Shown in pieces: positions 8,143 to 16,759 of a DNA stretch of 31,010 bases; within the stretch, counting starts at the first letter, position 1; every line of letters starts with the position of its first letter. The notes beneath the pieces were generated by a model. That model was not told the DNA's origin and did no database searches. It worked only from the letters and a program-made list of their open reading frames with translations. The stretch comes from Flavicella sp049625305 (GTDB taxonomy: Bacteria > Bacteroidota > Bacteroidia > Flavobacteriales > Flavobacteriaceae), in the NCBI GenBank assembly GCA_049625305.1, contig JBMZVD010000016.1:1-31010 (forward strand), read 5' to 3'. The position numbers and the translations under genes are program-made.

Positions 8143-9942
8143 ATGCTAGACGCTCTAAAAATACAAGTAAAATCTTTGCCAGATTCTCCAGGAGTCTATC
8201 GTTATTACGACAAAGACGACCAACTCTTGTATATAGGTAAAGCCAAAAATTTAAAAAGGCGTGTAGCATCGTATTTTAATAAAAACCAAGAAAGTGCTAA
8301 AACACGAATACTAGTCAGTAAAATCCGATCTGTTACTCATATCGTTGTAGCTACTGAGACGGATGCTTTATTGTTGGAAAATAATTTGATTAAAAAGTAC
8401 CAACCTAGGTACAATATCATGCTCAAAGATGACAAAACCTATCCGTGGATTTGTATCAAAAAAGAGCGTTTTCCCCGCGTATTTCTAACCCGAAAAGTCA
8501 TCAAAGACGGTTCTGAGTATTTTGGACCGTACACTTCTTCAAAAACAGCTCGAGTCTTGATGGATTTAATCCGAGAACTTTTTCCTCTTCGAAGTTGTAA
8601 TTTTGATTTGTCGTCTCAAAACATTGAAAATGGTAAATACAAAGTATGCTTGGATTATCATATTGGCAATTGTAAAGGACCTTGTGAGGGAATTCAACTT
8701 GAGGCAGATTATTTGAAAGATATCAAAGCTCTTAAAAACATCATAAAAGGTAATTTTAAGTCCACAATTGAAGCATTTCAAAAACGTATGTTTGAATTTG
8801 CAGACAAGATGCAGTTCGAGGAGGCCCACAAAATAAAAGAGAAATTAGAACTACTCAATAATTACCAATCTAAATCTACGGTTGTAAGTCCGTCCATAGA
8901 CAACGTAGATGTTTTTTCGATTATTTCCGATGAGAGTTTTGGCTATGTCAATTTTTTTAAAATTGCCAACGGAGCGATTATTCAATCACACACTACAGAA
9001 ATTAAAAAGAAACTAGATGAAACCGACAAAGAATTACTAGAGTTTTCTATTGTAGAACTCCGCCAACGTTTTCAATCGTTTACCAAAGAGGTATATGTTC
9101 CTTTTGAAGTGGATTTAGGCAAAGAGATCAAAGTAACTGTTCCCAAATTAGGAGATAAAAAAAGAATTGTTGAATTATCAGAGCGCAATGCTAAATATTA
9201 CCGTCAAGATCGTTTCAAACAAATAAAAATTGTAGATCCTGACCGACATGTAAAACGTATTATGGCCCAAATGAAGACTGATTTACGTTTGTCTACGGAG
9301 CCTAGGCATATCGAGTGTTTTGATAATTCTAACATTCAAGGGTCACATCCAGTAGCTGCTTGTGTAGTTTTTAGGGATGGGAAACCAAGCAAAAAAGAAT
9401 ATAGAAATTTCAATATTAAAACTGTTGAGGGACCTGATGACTATGCCTCCATGGAAGAGGTGGTATACCGCAGGTATAAGAGGCTTTTAGAGGAAGGAAG
9501 CGAATTACCTCAATTGATAGTAATTGATGGGGGTAAAGGTCAGTTGTCTTCAGCCTTGAAAAGTCTTGATGTTCTTGGACTTCGTCACAAAATAGCCATC
9601 ATTGGGATTGCTAAAAGATTAGAAGAAATTTACTACCCAGGAGATCCCATTCCCATGTATCTTGACAAGACTTCCGAATCCCTGAAAATAATCCAATTTC
9701 TAAGAAACGAAGCCCATCGTTTTGGAATTACTCACCATAGAAACAAAAGAAGTAAGTCTGCTGTAAAGTCAGAGCTTGAAGGGATTTCAGGTATTGGAAA
9801 ACATACAGTGGAAACTTTATTACAATACTATAAGTCTGTGAAAAGAGTAAAAGAGGCTAGCCTTGAAAGCTTGATTAGTGTTGTAGGAGAGGCAAGGGCA
9901 AAAAAAATATTTACAGCCTTTGAAGCTACTAAAATGAATTGA
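8143..9942 (+). CDS. uvrC: UvrABC system protein C (excinuclease subunit)
   Basis: Makes the two incisions around a bulky DNA lesion during nucleotide excision repair, after UvrA and UvrB have loaded. Domains from the N-terminus: GIY-YIG nuclease (GVYRYY at 17-22, YIGKAKNLKRR at 30-40); four cysteines Cys152, Cys169, Cys177 and Cys181 in the pattern that binds an iron-sulphur cluster in E. coli UvrC; a UVR helix pair for UvrB (about 206-240); the RNase-H-like nuclease with CFDNSN (Asp394), IDGGKGQ (Asp462) and HRFGITHHR (525-533); and helix-hairpin-helix motifs (about 543-599). The chosen ATG gives 599 residues and begins MLDALKIQVKSLPDSPGVY as in relatives; a TTG eight codons earlier would add an unconserved tail. 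It is followed after 42 bases by the patatin gene on the same strand, with no terminator between. Confidence 0.97.
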   Translation: MLDALKIQVKSLPDSPGVYRYYDKDDQLLYIGKAKNLKRRVASYFNKNQESAKTRILVSKIRSVTHIVVATETDALLLENNLIKKYQPRYNIMLKDDKTYPWICIKKERFPRVFLTRKVIKDGSEYFGPYTSSKTARVLMDLIRELFPLRSCNFDLSSQNIENGKYKVCLDYHIGNCKGPCEGIQLEADYLKDIKALKNIIKGNFKSTIEAFQKRMFEFADKMQFEEAHKIKEKLELLNNYQSKSTVVSPSIDNVDVFSIISDESFGYVNFFKIANGAIIQSHTTEIKKKLDETDKELLEFSIVELRQRFQSFTKEVYVPFEVDLGKEIKVTVPKLGDKKRIVELSERNAKYYRQDRFKQIKIVDPDRHVKRIMAQMKTDLRLSTEPRHIECFDNSNIQGSHPVAACVVFRDGKPSKKEYRNFNIKTVEGPDDYASMEEVVYRRYKRLLEEGSELPQLIVIDGGKGQLSSALKSLDVLGLRHKIAIIGIAKRLEEIYYPGDPIPMYLDKTSESLKIIQFLRNEAHRFGITHHRNKRSKSAVKSELEGISGIGKHTVETLLQYYKSVKRVKEASLESLISVVGEARAKKIFTAFEATKMN

Positions 9943-9984
9943 TTTTAAAGCGTTATCTTTTTTTATATTTACAAAAAAATAAAA

Positions 9985-12189
9985 ATGAAACGTCACTTCT
10001 TTTATTTGCTTTTCTTTTTTATCTCATGCCTTGCAAATGCACAAGAGTCATTTCGTAAAATACCAAAAGTGGGGCTGGTATTGAGTGGGGGTGGAGCCAA
10101 GGGGTTTGCGCATATAGGTGTTCTAAAAGCTATTGAGAAATCAGGGCTACAACTCGATTATATTGGGGGAACAAGTATGGGAGCTGTGGTTGGCGGTCTT
10201 TATGCAGCAAACTACTCTGCAATTGAAATAGATTCTATAATTAAATCTATTGATTTCAACGAATTATTACAAGACAAAGTACCTCGAAATAGCGCTTCTT
10301 TTTTTGAGAAACAACACGGGGAAAAATATTTGATGTCTTTTCCTGTTAAAAATAAAAAAATTCAGCTGCCGAAAGCCATAGCTACAGGACAATCCTCATA
10401 TAATAAAATGAATGAATTGTTTGAGCATGTGAATGATATTCATGATTATGATCAACTTCCTATTCCGTTCTTTTGCATTGCTACCGATTTAGAAACTGGA
10501 AAGACTAAGGTTTTTGACAAAGGACAGCTTGCAGAATCTATTCGTGCCAGTGCTTCTTTACCTTCTTTGTTATCACCTATCAGTGTTGAAGGAAATTATT
10601 ACATTGATGGAGGAATTGCAAATAACTTTCCTGTTGAAATTATGGAAGACAAAGGTGTAACCATCATTATAGGCTCTGACATTCAAGGCAAGCTTGGTAA
10701 ATCCGAAGAAATTGAATCAGTAGTAGATGTTCTCAATCAGATAGTTAGTTTTCAGATGTATACTGGAGATTATAAAAAAACAGAGCGTTTGGACATTCAT
10801 ATTAAACCGGATATAGCTACCTATAGTGTTACATCTTTTGACAAGACCCAAGAGATTATTGACTTGGGAGAAGAGGCAGGTGCAAAACATCAAAAAATAT
10901 TTGATGAATTGGCAAGTCTACAGAATATTACAAAACATAAATCAAGTTTAGTAGTACCTAAATCACCACAAAAAATCAGTGTTGATTCGATACAAGTGAA
11001 TAAACTTCCTGATTATACTAAAAAGTATATCTTGGGAAAGATGGGCTTAAATGTTTTAGATACAATAACTTACAGTGAGTTAAATACTAAAATTGATAAA
11101 TTGACAAATTCGAATGATTTTGAATTGGTCAAATATCGATTTGAAAAAATGAATAGCAATCAAAATTTACTTGTGTTGAATATGGAAGAAAATCAAGTAC
11201 ATTCATTTTTGAAGCTAGGCTTGCATTACGATCCTTTATACAAATCTGGTTTCTTGGTGAATTTTACTTCTAAACACTTGTTGCAAAAAGACGATATATT
11301 TTCTACAGATGTTGTATTTGGTGATAATGTAAGGCTTGATGTAAATTATTTTGTCGATAAAGGATTTTATTTGAGCTATGGATTCAATGCGAGATTCAAT
11401 GAATTTAATACCAATATTCGCTTTTCTGGAACCGATGTAAATAGCATCAACAAATATTTTATTGACTTTACTTCAATGGCATATTTTCAAACCACTTTCA
11501 ATCGAATATTTGCGATAGGTGGAGGAATAGAATTCAAGCGATTGGAATTGTATACTAATGCTTTGGTACAAAATAACGGCGAGCGCTTTTATTTTGAAAG
11601 AAGTAGTTATGCAAGTTTATTAGGATACATAAAATTGGACTCATATGACAAAAAGTTTTTTCCCACATTTGGCTATTTTGTGGATGGTGAGATAAAGTTT
11701 TATGGAGATTCTTCAGATTACAATGATAATTTCACTCCGTTTTCACAATTGAAATTAAAATTATCAGGAGTGAATACCATTTATGACCGACTGACGATAC
11801 ATCTTACAGCTGAAGGTGGTGCAACCATTGGTTCGAATACTTCAGGACAATTTCGGTACGCTTTAGGTGGTTATGGGGAAAATTTAATCAACAACCACAT
11901 TCCATTTTACGGATATGAGTTTGAGTATTTTCAAAATCACTCTTATTTAAAAGGAACTGCTGAATTTCGATATGACATTGGTAACAATCATAATATAGGT
12001 GTTATTGGCAATGTCGGACGTACTGATTTGGATGTATTTAACGGCGGTGCTGTCTTTAAAGACCTGATTACCGGGTATGCTGTTGCTTATGGTTATAAAT
12101 CGGTCGTTGGGCCTATTTCTCTGGTAAGATGTTGGTCTCCAGAGATTAAAAGTGGAAATTGGTATCTCAGTGTTGGGCTTTGGTTTTGA
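9985..12189 (+). CDS. Patatin-like phospholipase with POTRA and outer-membrane beta-barrel (type Vd-like)
   Basis: Predicted surface or outer-membrane lipid acyl hydrolase of 734 residues. A signal peptide covers residues 1 to about 20 (MKRHFFYLLFFFISCLANAQ). The patatin domain (about 28-310) has all catalytic features: the oxyanion loop GGGAKG (35-40), the nucleophile elbow GTSMG with Ser64, and the Asp of YIDGG (Asp208). Residues about 325-400 look like one POTRA module (ISVDSIQVNKLPDYTKKYIL onward). The remaining 330 residues are aromatic-rich alternating strands ending in SVGLWF, with a terminal Phe as expected for an Omp85-type barrel. This order, patatin then POTRA then barrel, is that of PlpD/FplA type Vd autotransporters and is widespread in Bacteroidota. 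Whether the passenger stays in the periplasm or is exposed cannot be told. A weak TATATTTA sits just upstream, so it may also be co-transcribed with uvrC. Confidence 0.9.
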   Translation: MKRHFFYLLFFFISCLANAQESFRKIPKVGLVLSGGGAKGFAHIGVLKAIEKSGLQLDYIGGTSMGAVVGGLYAANYSAIEIDSIIKSIDFNELLQDKVPRNSASFFEKQHGEKYLMSFPVKNKKIQLPKAIATGQSSYNKMNELFEHVNDIHDYDQLPIPFFCIATDLETGKTKVFDKGQLAESIRASASLPSLLSPISVEGNYYIDGGIANNFPVEIMEDKGVTIIIGSDIQGKLGKSEEIESVVDVLNQIVSFQMYTGDYKKTERLDIHIKPDIATYSVTSFDKTQEIIDLGEEAGAKHQKIFDELASLQNITKHKSSLVVPKSPQKISVDSIQVNKLPDYTKKYILGKMGLNVLDTITYSELNTKIDKLTNSNDFELVKYRFEKMNSNQNLLVLNMEENQVHSFLKLGLHYDPLYKSGFLVNFTSKHLLQKDDIFSTDVVFGDNVRLDVNYFVDKGFYLSYGFNARFNEFNTNIRFSGTDVNSINKYFIDFTSMAYFQTTFNRIFAIGGGIEFKRLELYTNALVQNNGERFYFERSSYASLLGYIKLDSYDKKFFPTFGYFVDGEIKFYGDSSDYNDNFTPFSQLKLKLSGVNTIYDRLTIHLTAEGGATIGSNTSGQFRYALGGYGENLINNHIPFYGYEFEYFQNHSYLKGTAEFRYDIGNNHNIGVIGNVGRTDLDVFNGGAVFKDLITGYAVAYGYKSVVGPISLVRCWSPEIKSGNWYLSVGLWF

Positions 12190-12198
12190 TTTTAGAGC

Positions 12199-12217
12199 TA
12201 ATGTTAAGTTAACGTTA
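12199..12217. repeat. 19-base near-perfect palindrome upstream of the MORN-like gene
   Basis: TAAtGTTAAgTTAACgTTA: two 9-base arms differing at one position around a central G. It lies 42 bases upstream of the TATATTTG element of the next gene and just after the patatin stop codon. It has no T run, so a protein-binding site is more likely than a terminator; the binder is unknown. Confidence 0.4.
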
Positions 12218-12259
12218 TGTAAAAGTTACCCAAAAGTTTTTTTAATGTAAATATAATTG

Positions 12260-12267
12260 TATATTTG
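12260..12267 (+). promoter_or_regulatory. Probable -7 promoter element of the MORN-like gene
   Basis: TATATTTG, an exact TAnnTTTG match, 26 bases before the ATG at 12294. A T-rich tract occupies the -33 position but there is no clear TTG. Confidence 0.6.
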
Positions 12268-12293
12268 TAGTACAAACGCTAAAACTACACATT

Positions 12294-12659
12294 ATGAGAA
12301 ATATTTTATTTGCACTTTTCATGTTTTCAGCATTGTTAGCTGGAGCTCAAAATAATACGACAGATGCCATAAAGCCTGTTTACGAAAAGGAAGGAGATCT
12401 CGTAAAAGTGACGTTATTTCATAATTCAGGAGAAATTCGTGAGCAAGGGTTCTACGATGCAGATAATAAATTGACTGGTAAATGGACACAATTTGATGTC
12501 AATGGAAAAAAAATAACCATTGCACATTACTACAAAGGGAACAAAGTAGGTAAATGGTTTGTTTGGAACAAAGACCGATTGCTAGAGGTTGATTATGAAA
12601 ATTCTAAGGTAGCTAGTGTTAGTGAATGGAAAGACAATAGCACAATTGCTGATAACTAA
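12294..12659 (+). CDS. Small secreted MORN-repeat-like (YwqK-type) protein
   Basis: Exported protein of 121 residues with unknown role. Residues 1-19 are a signal peptide (MRNILFALFMFSALLAGAQ). The mature part has repeated units of the form G-x-W/F-x-x-[FY]-x-x-x-G-K: REQGFYDADNKLTGKWTQFD and then HYYKGNKVGKWFVWN, which is how MORN/YwqK-like repeats look. Such proteins are common in Flavobacteriia. In databases they sometimes carry an enzymatic name (nicotinate-mononucleotide adenylyltransferase) that this sequence does not support, since no nucleotidyltransferase motif is present. It is a single-gene unit, with its own promoter element and a strong terminator just downstream. Confidence 0.75.
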   Translation: MRNILFALFMFSALLAGAQNNTTDAIKPVYEKEGDLVKVTLFHNSGEIREQGFYDADNKLTGKWTQFDVNGKKITIAHYYKGNKVGKWFVWNKDRLLEVDYENSKVASVSEWKDNSTIADN

Positions 12660-12679
12660 AAAAATATCATACAATTACA

Positions 12680-12717
12680 AACACCTATCAAGCAATTCTT
12701 GATAGGTGTTTTTTTTT
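12680..12717 (+). terminator. Intrinsic terminator of the MORN-like gene
   Basis: A 13-base perfect stem, AACACCTATCAAG (12680-12692) with CTTGATAGGTGTT (12698-12710), a 5-base loop, then a T run continuing to 12717. It lies 21 bases past the stop codon. Confidence 0.92.
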
Positions 12718-12758
12718 GAAATGAACAAATAGACACTTAAATAGGTGTATTTACACCC

Positions 12759-12788
12759 TTATCTGTGAAGTATAAATTCGTACTTTTG
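12759..12788 (+). promoter_or_regulatory. Promoter of the aminotransferase-galE unit
   Basis: TACTTTTG (12781-12788) matches TAnnTTTG, with TTA (12759-12761) exactly 19 bases upstream standing in for the -33 TTG. It ends 22 bases before the ATG at 12811. Confidence 0.6.
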
Positions 12789-12810
12789 TTTCTCTTTAAA
12801 CTAGTACCAA

Positions 12811-13938
12811 ATGAAACCACTTCAGATGGTTGACTTAAAAAGTCAATATCAAAAAATAGAAGTTCACATACAAAAAGCAATACAAGAGGTTATTGATACG
12901 ACATCATTTATCAATGGGCCTGAAGTAAAAAGATTTCAAAAAGATCTTGAGGACTATCTTCAAGTCAAGCACGTAATTCCTTGCGGAAATGGTACTGATG
13001 CATTGCAAATAGCCATGATGGCATTGAATTTGAAGCCTGGAGACGAGGTGATTACAACAGATTTTACTTTTGCTGCTACAGTGGAGGTGATTGCTCTTTT
13101 AAAGTTGACTCCAGTTTTAGTTGATGTTTCGATTGAAAACATGAATATTTCAATAGCGGCTATTGAAAAAGCGATTACTCCTAAAACCAAAGCCATCGTT
13201 CCAGTTCATTTGTTTGGTCGTGCAGTCGATATGGACGCGTTAATGGCCTTAGCGAAAAAGCACAATTTATATGTAATTGAGGATACAGCCCAAGGTGTAG
13301 GAGGTGTTTACACCTCACAAAAAGGGAAGCAAAAGCTAGGTACTATTGGGGATATTGGAACCACTTCCTTTTTTCCTTCAAAGAATCTAGGATGCTATGG
13401 AGATGGAGGAGCTATTTTCACAAATAATGATGCTTTGGCGCATACTATAAGAGGTATTGTCAATCATGGGATGTATAAAAAATACCATCATGACGTCATT
13501 GGTGTAAATTCTAGATTGGACAGTATACAAGCGGCAATTTTAAGAACTAAACTGCCTTATTTGGATCAATATACAAAAGCACGTCAAGAAGCAGCTAGGT
13601 ATTACTCTTATAAATTAGCAGGTCATAAAAACATTATAGTACCAACGATTTGCTCCGACTGTGATTGCCATGTTTTTCATCAATATACACTTCGTATTAT
13701 AGAAGCGGATAGAGATGCTCTAATGCGTCACTTGCAAGAAAATAACATCCCTTGTGCTATATACTACCCAATACCTTTGCACCGTCAAAAAGCCTATGCA
13801 GACCCACGATACAAAGAGAAAGATTTTCCAAGTACGAATCAGTTAATAGATGAGGTGATTTCCTTGCCAATGCATACTGAATTAGATAAAGGACAACAAG
13901 ATTACATAGTCGAAAAATTATTGGCTTTTTTTAGTTAA
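12811..13938 (+). CDS. DegT/DnrJ/EryC1/StrS family sugar-nucleotide aminotransferase (WbpE-like)
   Basis: PLP-dependent enzyme of 375 residues that moves an amino group from glutamate onto a keto sugar linked to a nucleotide, for surface polysaccharide building blocks. Recognisable blocks: MVDLKSQYQKI at the start, FINGPEVKRF (33-42), CGNGTDALQIAM (58-69, phosphate binding), the ITTDFTFAAT block (81-90), VIEDTAQGVGG (155-165, Asp158 for the pyridine nitrogen), FFPSKNLGCYGDGGA with the Schiff-base Lys191, and IYYPIPLHRQKAY near the C-terminus. The overall wording is nearest to WbpE/WlbC, which act on UDP-3-keto-GlcNAcA, but the substrate is inferred only. galE starts 17 bases downstream, so the two form an operon. 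The usual dehydrogenase and acetyltransferase partners are not nearby. Confidence 0.88.
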   Translation: MKPLQMVDLKSQYQKIEVHIQKAIQEVIDTTSFINGPEVKRFQKDLEDYLQVKHVIPCGNGTDALQIAMMALNLKPGDEVITTDFTFAATVEVIALLKLTPVLVDVSIENMNISIAAIEKAITPKTKAIVPVHLFGRAVDMDALMALAKKHNLYVIEDTAQGVGGVYTSQKGKQKLGTIGDIGTTSFFPSKNLGCYGDGGAIFTNNDALAHTIRGIVNHGMYKKYHHDVIGVNSRLDSIQAAILRTKLPYLDQYTKARQEAARYYSYKLAGHKNIIVPTICSDCDCHVFHQYTLRIIEADRDALMRHLQENNIPCAIYYPIPLHRQKAYADPRYKEKDFPSTNQLIDEVISLPMHTELDKGQQDYIVEKLLAFFS

Positions 13939-13955
13939 TAAAAAATATAACAAAT

Positions 13956-14966
13956 ATGAAAAGAATATTAGTAACAGGAGGACTTGGATTTATTGGTTCT
14001 CACACCGTAGTAGAGTTACAAAATGCAGGATTTGAAGTAGTAATCATTGATAATTTGTCGAATACCTCTATTGAGGTTCTTGGACAAATTGAGGCGATTA
14101 CAGGAGTCAAGCCTACTTTTGAAAATATAGATTTACGTGTGCAAAAAGATGTCAAACAATTTTTTGATAAAAACCACGTTGATGGTGTGATTCATTTTGC
14201 AGCCTACAAAGCTGTCGGTGAAAGTGTTTCTAAACCACTGGAGTACTACCAGAACAACTTGAATACCTTGGTGTATTTGTTGAGTGAATTGACTGCTAGA
14301 AATATAGATAACTTTATATTCAGTTCTTCTTGTACAGTCTATGGACAAGCAGATGCGCTTCCTATAACAGAGAGTGCTCCTGTAAAGCCAGCTGAGTCTC
14401 CGTATGGATATTCAAAACAGGTAGGAGAAATTTTAATTAGAGATACTTGTAAGTCTTCCTTTTTAAATGCCATAGCACTTCGTTATTTCAATCCTATAGG
14501 AGCACATCCTAGTATTAAAATTGGAGAATTACCCTTGGGAGTTCCACAAAACTTAATTCCTTTTATTACCCAAACAGCAGCGGGTATTCGCAAAGAACTT
14601 TCTGTTTTTGGTGATGATTATCCAACGGAAGATGGAACTGCAGTAAGAGATTATATTCATGTGGTAGATTTGGCCAAAGCGCACATCGCAGCATTGACAC
14701 GTTTGATTGAAAAAAAGAACAAAGAAAACTACGAATTTTTCAATATAGGAACAGGAAAAGGATCTTCAGTTTTAGAAGTGATTAAAGCTTTTGAAAAAGC
14801 ATCGGGTCTTGCTCTAAACTATAAAATAGTTGGAAGAAGAGAAGGGGATATCACTGCAGCTTATGCAGATACCAATCTCGCAAACCAAGAGTTGCAATGG
14901 AAGACAGAACTTTCTTTGGAGGAAGCATTGGATTCTGCTTGGAAGTGGCAGCAATCACAAGCCTAA
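13956..14966 (+). CDS. galE: UDP-glucose 4-epimerase
   Basis: Interconverts UDP-glucose and UDP-galactose (and often the N-acetyl forms) with bound NAD, supplying galactose units for glycans. It is an extended short-chain dehydrogenase of 336 residues, the normal length. The Rossmann motif TGGLGFIGS is at 7-15, the catalytic Ser/Thr block SSSCTVYG at 123-130, and the Tyr-Lys pair in YGYSK at 150-154. The substrate-side blocks RYFNPIGAHPS and EGDITAAYAD, and the RDYIHVVDLA segment, are specific for GalE. It is second in a two-gene operon with the aminotransferase, suggesting both feed a polysaccharide or lipopolysaccharide pathway encoded elsewhere. It ends in a terminator shared with fabD. 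Confidence 0.94.
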   Translation: MKRILVTGGLGFIGSHTVVELQNAGFEVVIIDNLSNTSIEVLGQIEAITGVKPTFENIDLRVQKDVKQFFDKNHVDGVIHFAAYKAVGESVSKPLEYYQNNLNTLVYLLSELTARNIDNFIFSSSCTVYGQADALPITESAPVKPAESPYGYSKQVGEILIRDTCKSSFLNAIALRYFNPIGAHPSIKIGELPLGVPQNLIPFITQTAAGIRKELSVFGDDYPTEDGTAVRDYIHVVDLAKAHIAALTRLIEKKNKENYEFFNIGTGKGSSVLEVIKAFEKASGLALNYKIVGRREGDITAAYADTNLANQELQWKTELSLEEALDSAWKWQQSQA

Positions 14967-14968
14967 AA

Positions 14969-15003
14969 AAAAAGCCTTATTTGTTTCAAATAAGGCTTTT
15001 TTT
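14969..15003. terminator. Bidirectional terminator between galE and fabD
   Basis: AAAAAGCCTTATTTG (14969-14983) pairs perfectly with CAAATAAGGCTTTTT (14987-15001) around TTT. A and T runs on the two sides allow it to act on both convergent genes. Confidence 0.92.
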
Positions 15004-15020
15004 ATGGTTTTGAATAATGC

Positions 15021-15902
15021 TTAGATACTAGCACCACTTCTCGACACAGAACGGTCAATTTTAGCGAGCAAGCCTTGCAAAACTTTACCAGGTCCTACTT
15101 CTATAAATTCAGTTGCACCATCAGTAATCATCGCCTGTGCACATTGTGTCCATCGTACAGCTCCTGTCAACTGAGCGATTAAGTTTTCTTTGATTTCAGA
15201 TGGTTCTGTAACTGCTTTCGCTACTACATTTTGGTATACTGGGCAAGAAGGTGTGTTGAACTGAGTGGCTTCTATAGCGGCAGCCAATTCTTCTCTTGCA
15301 GGTGCCATCAAAGGCGAGTGGAAGGCACCTCCTACTGGAAGTAATAGAGCTCTTCTAGCTCCCTTTTCAGTAGCTAATTCACATGCAGCTTTTACCGCTT
15401 CAAGTTCTCCTGAAATTACCAATTGTCCTGGACAGTTGAAGTTTGCTGCCACAACATCTCCTTCAGTGCTACTGCAAATTTCCTCAACTACAGCATCGTC
15501 TAATCCAAGGATGGCAGCCATAGTTCCCGCTTGTAGTTCACATGCTTTTTGCATGGCATCTGCTCTTTTTGCAACCAATTTCAAACCGTCTTCAAAAGAC
15601 AAAGTTCCGTTGGAAACTAAAGCAGACAATTCTCCCAAAGAATGTCCCGCAACCATATCAGCTTGAAAGTTTTCACCCAATACTTTTGCTAAAATCACCG
15701 AGTGTAAAAAAACAGCTGGTTGTGTTACGTTGGTTTGTTTGAGATCTTCTGCAGTTCCTTCAAACATAATTTTAGTAATGTCAAATCCTAAGATTTCATT
15801 GGCTTGTTGGAACAATTCTTTTGCGAGGTCAGAATTGTCATAGAGGTCTCTACCCATACCGGTAAATTGCGCTCCTTGTCCTGGAAATATATATGCTTTC
15901 AT
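15021..15902 (-). CDS. fabD: Malonyl-CoA:ACP S-malonyltransferase
   Basis: Transfers malonyl from CoA to acyl carrier protein, making the extender unit for type II fatty-acid synthesis. The 293-residue length is normal. Motifs: FPGQGAQFTGMGRDLY at the N-terminus (oxyanion/Gln), the nucleophile elbow GHSLGE with Ser88, RADAMQ (about 113-118) whose Arg binds the malonyl carboxylate, and AFHSPLM with the catalytic His195. It stands alone, not next to other fab genes, and faces galE across a shared terminator. The start is the ATG at 15902; a TATTTTTG element lies 25 bases upstream. Confidence 0.96.
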   Translation of the reverse strand: MKAYIFPGQGAQFTGMGRDLYDNSDLAKELFQQANEILGFDITKIMFEGTAEDLKQTNVTQPAVFLHSVILAKVLGENFQADMVAGHSLGELSALVSNGTLSFEDGLKLVAKRADAMQKACELQAGTMAAILGLDDAVVEEICSSTEGDVVAANFNCPGQLVISGELEAVKAACELATEKGARRALLLPVGGAFHSPLMAPAREELAAAIEATQFNTPSCPVYQNVVAKAVTEPSEIKENLIAQLTGAVRWTQCAQAMITDGATEFIEVGPGKVLQGLLAKIDRSVSRSGASI

Positions 15903-15927
15903 ACGATTGAATTTTCAAATTTGCTGA

Positions 15928-15935
15928 CAAAAATA
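15928..15935 (-). promoter_or_regulatory. Probable -7 promoter element of fabD
   Basis: Minus strand TATTTTTG matches TAnnTTTG; a TTT lies 19 bases upstream in place of the -33 TTG. It ends 25 bases before the fabD ATG. Confidence 0.5.
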
Positions 15936-16066
15936 AGCATTGTTTTAGGATATAAAACTTTTTCACTTAAAAAGTAGTCTATAAATTTAGCTACCAACTT
16001 CTAAATCTGAATTATAGCGCTGTTTACTCATGCGCATTTTTTTGTACCTTAGAAAAAAAGCAAGAC

Positions 16067-16759
16067 ATGTATGCAAAAGATAAAATACTAGCTTCAAAAG
16101 TGTATTTGGTGCTAGCGGGACTCTTTATTACATCTTTAGTGGTCTCTAATCTTATCTTCCAAAAATTCTTTTTTTGGAATCCTTTTGGTTGGTTTCCTTT
16201 TGAGCTTTCTGTAGGTCTATTACCCTATCCTATTACTTTTTTAATCACAGACATCATCTCTGAAATCTACGGCAAGAAAAAAGCAAACCAGGTTGTAATC
16301 ACAGGAATTGCGGCCTCTTTCTTTTCGATTTTGATCGTAGTTGTGGCTGATATGACTCCTGCCACATCTTGGTCTCCTGTGGGAGAGAATGTCTTTTCGG
16401 ATGTTTTTGGCTTGTCTGCATTGGCAGTATTGTCTTCTATGCTGGCCTATTTGATTGCACAGTTTATAGATATTCGTATTTATCACTTTTGGAAAAAGAA
16501 AACCAAAGGAAGGCATTTGTGGCTCCGCAATAATTTTTCTACGTTTAGCTCGCAATTCATCGATACGTTCACCGTCGTATTCCTCCTCTCGATATTTGAA
16601 GTTCTCGCTTGGGATAAGTTTTACCAATTGGTTTGGGCCGGTTTTTTGTTTAAGATCCTGGTTGCTATTTTTGATACACCTTTCTTGTATGTAGCAGTCT
16701 ATTTTTTCAGAAGAAGATTTGGATTGCAACTCGGAGAAGAACTGAAAGGTATTTGGTAA
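16067..16759 (+). CDS. Queuosine precursor transporter (VUT family, YhhQ-like)
   Basis: Inner-membrane carrier of 230 residues with about six hydrophobic helices, of the Vut_1/YhhQ family, which imports the queuosine precursors preQ0/preQ1 for tRNA modification in bacteria. Diagnostic segments are PYPITFLITDIISEIYGKK (about 52-70), the central FSTFSSQFIDTFTVV (about 158-172), and KILVAIFDTPFLY in the last helix region. A cytoplasmic loop rich in Lys/Arg (HFWKKKTKGRHLW) separates the halves. The start follows a TACCTTAG element (16045-16052), a variant of TAnnTTTG. The gene is divergent from fabD and followed after 122 bases by the HExxH protein. The exact substrate is inferred from the family. 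Confidence 0.9.
   Translation: MYAKDKILASKVYLVLAGLFITSLVVSNLIFQKFFFWNPFGWFPFELSVGLLPYPITFLITDIISEIYGKKKANQVVITGIAASFFSILIVVVADMTPATSWSPVGENVFSDVFGLSALAVLSSMLAYLIAQFIDIRIYHFWKKKTKGRHLWLRNNFSTFSSQFIDTFTVVFLLSIFEVLAWDKFYQLVWAGFLFKILVAIFDTPFLYVAVYFFRRRFGLQLGEELKGIW

Noticed and set aside
15265..15666. 133-residue plus-strand frame opposite fabD
   Set aside because: It mirrors conserved fabD codons; low-complexity Ala/Ser content is a product of the reverse reading.
16241..16729. 162-residue open frame on the minus strand inside the queuosine-precursor transporter gene
   Set aside because: It is fully antisense to a well-recognised membrane protein, has no hydrophobic pattern or motif of its own, and no promoter or start context.
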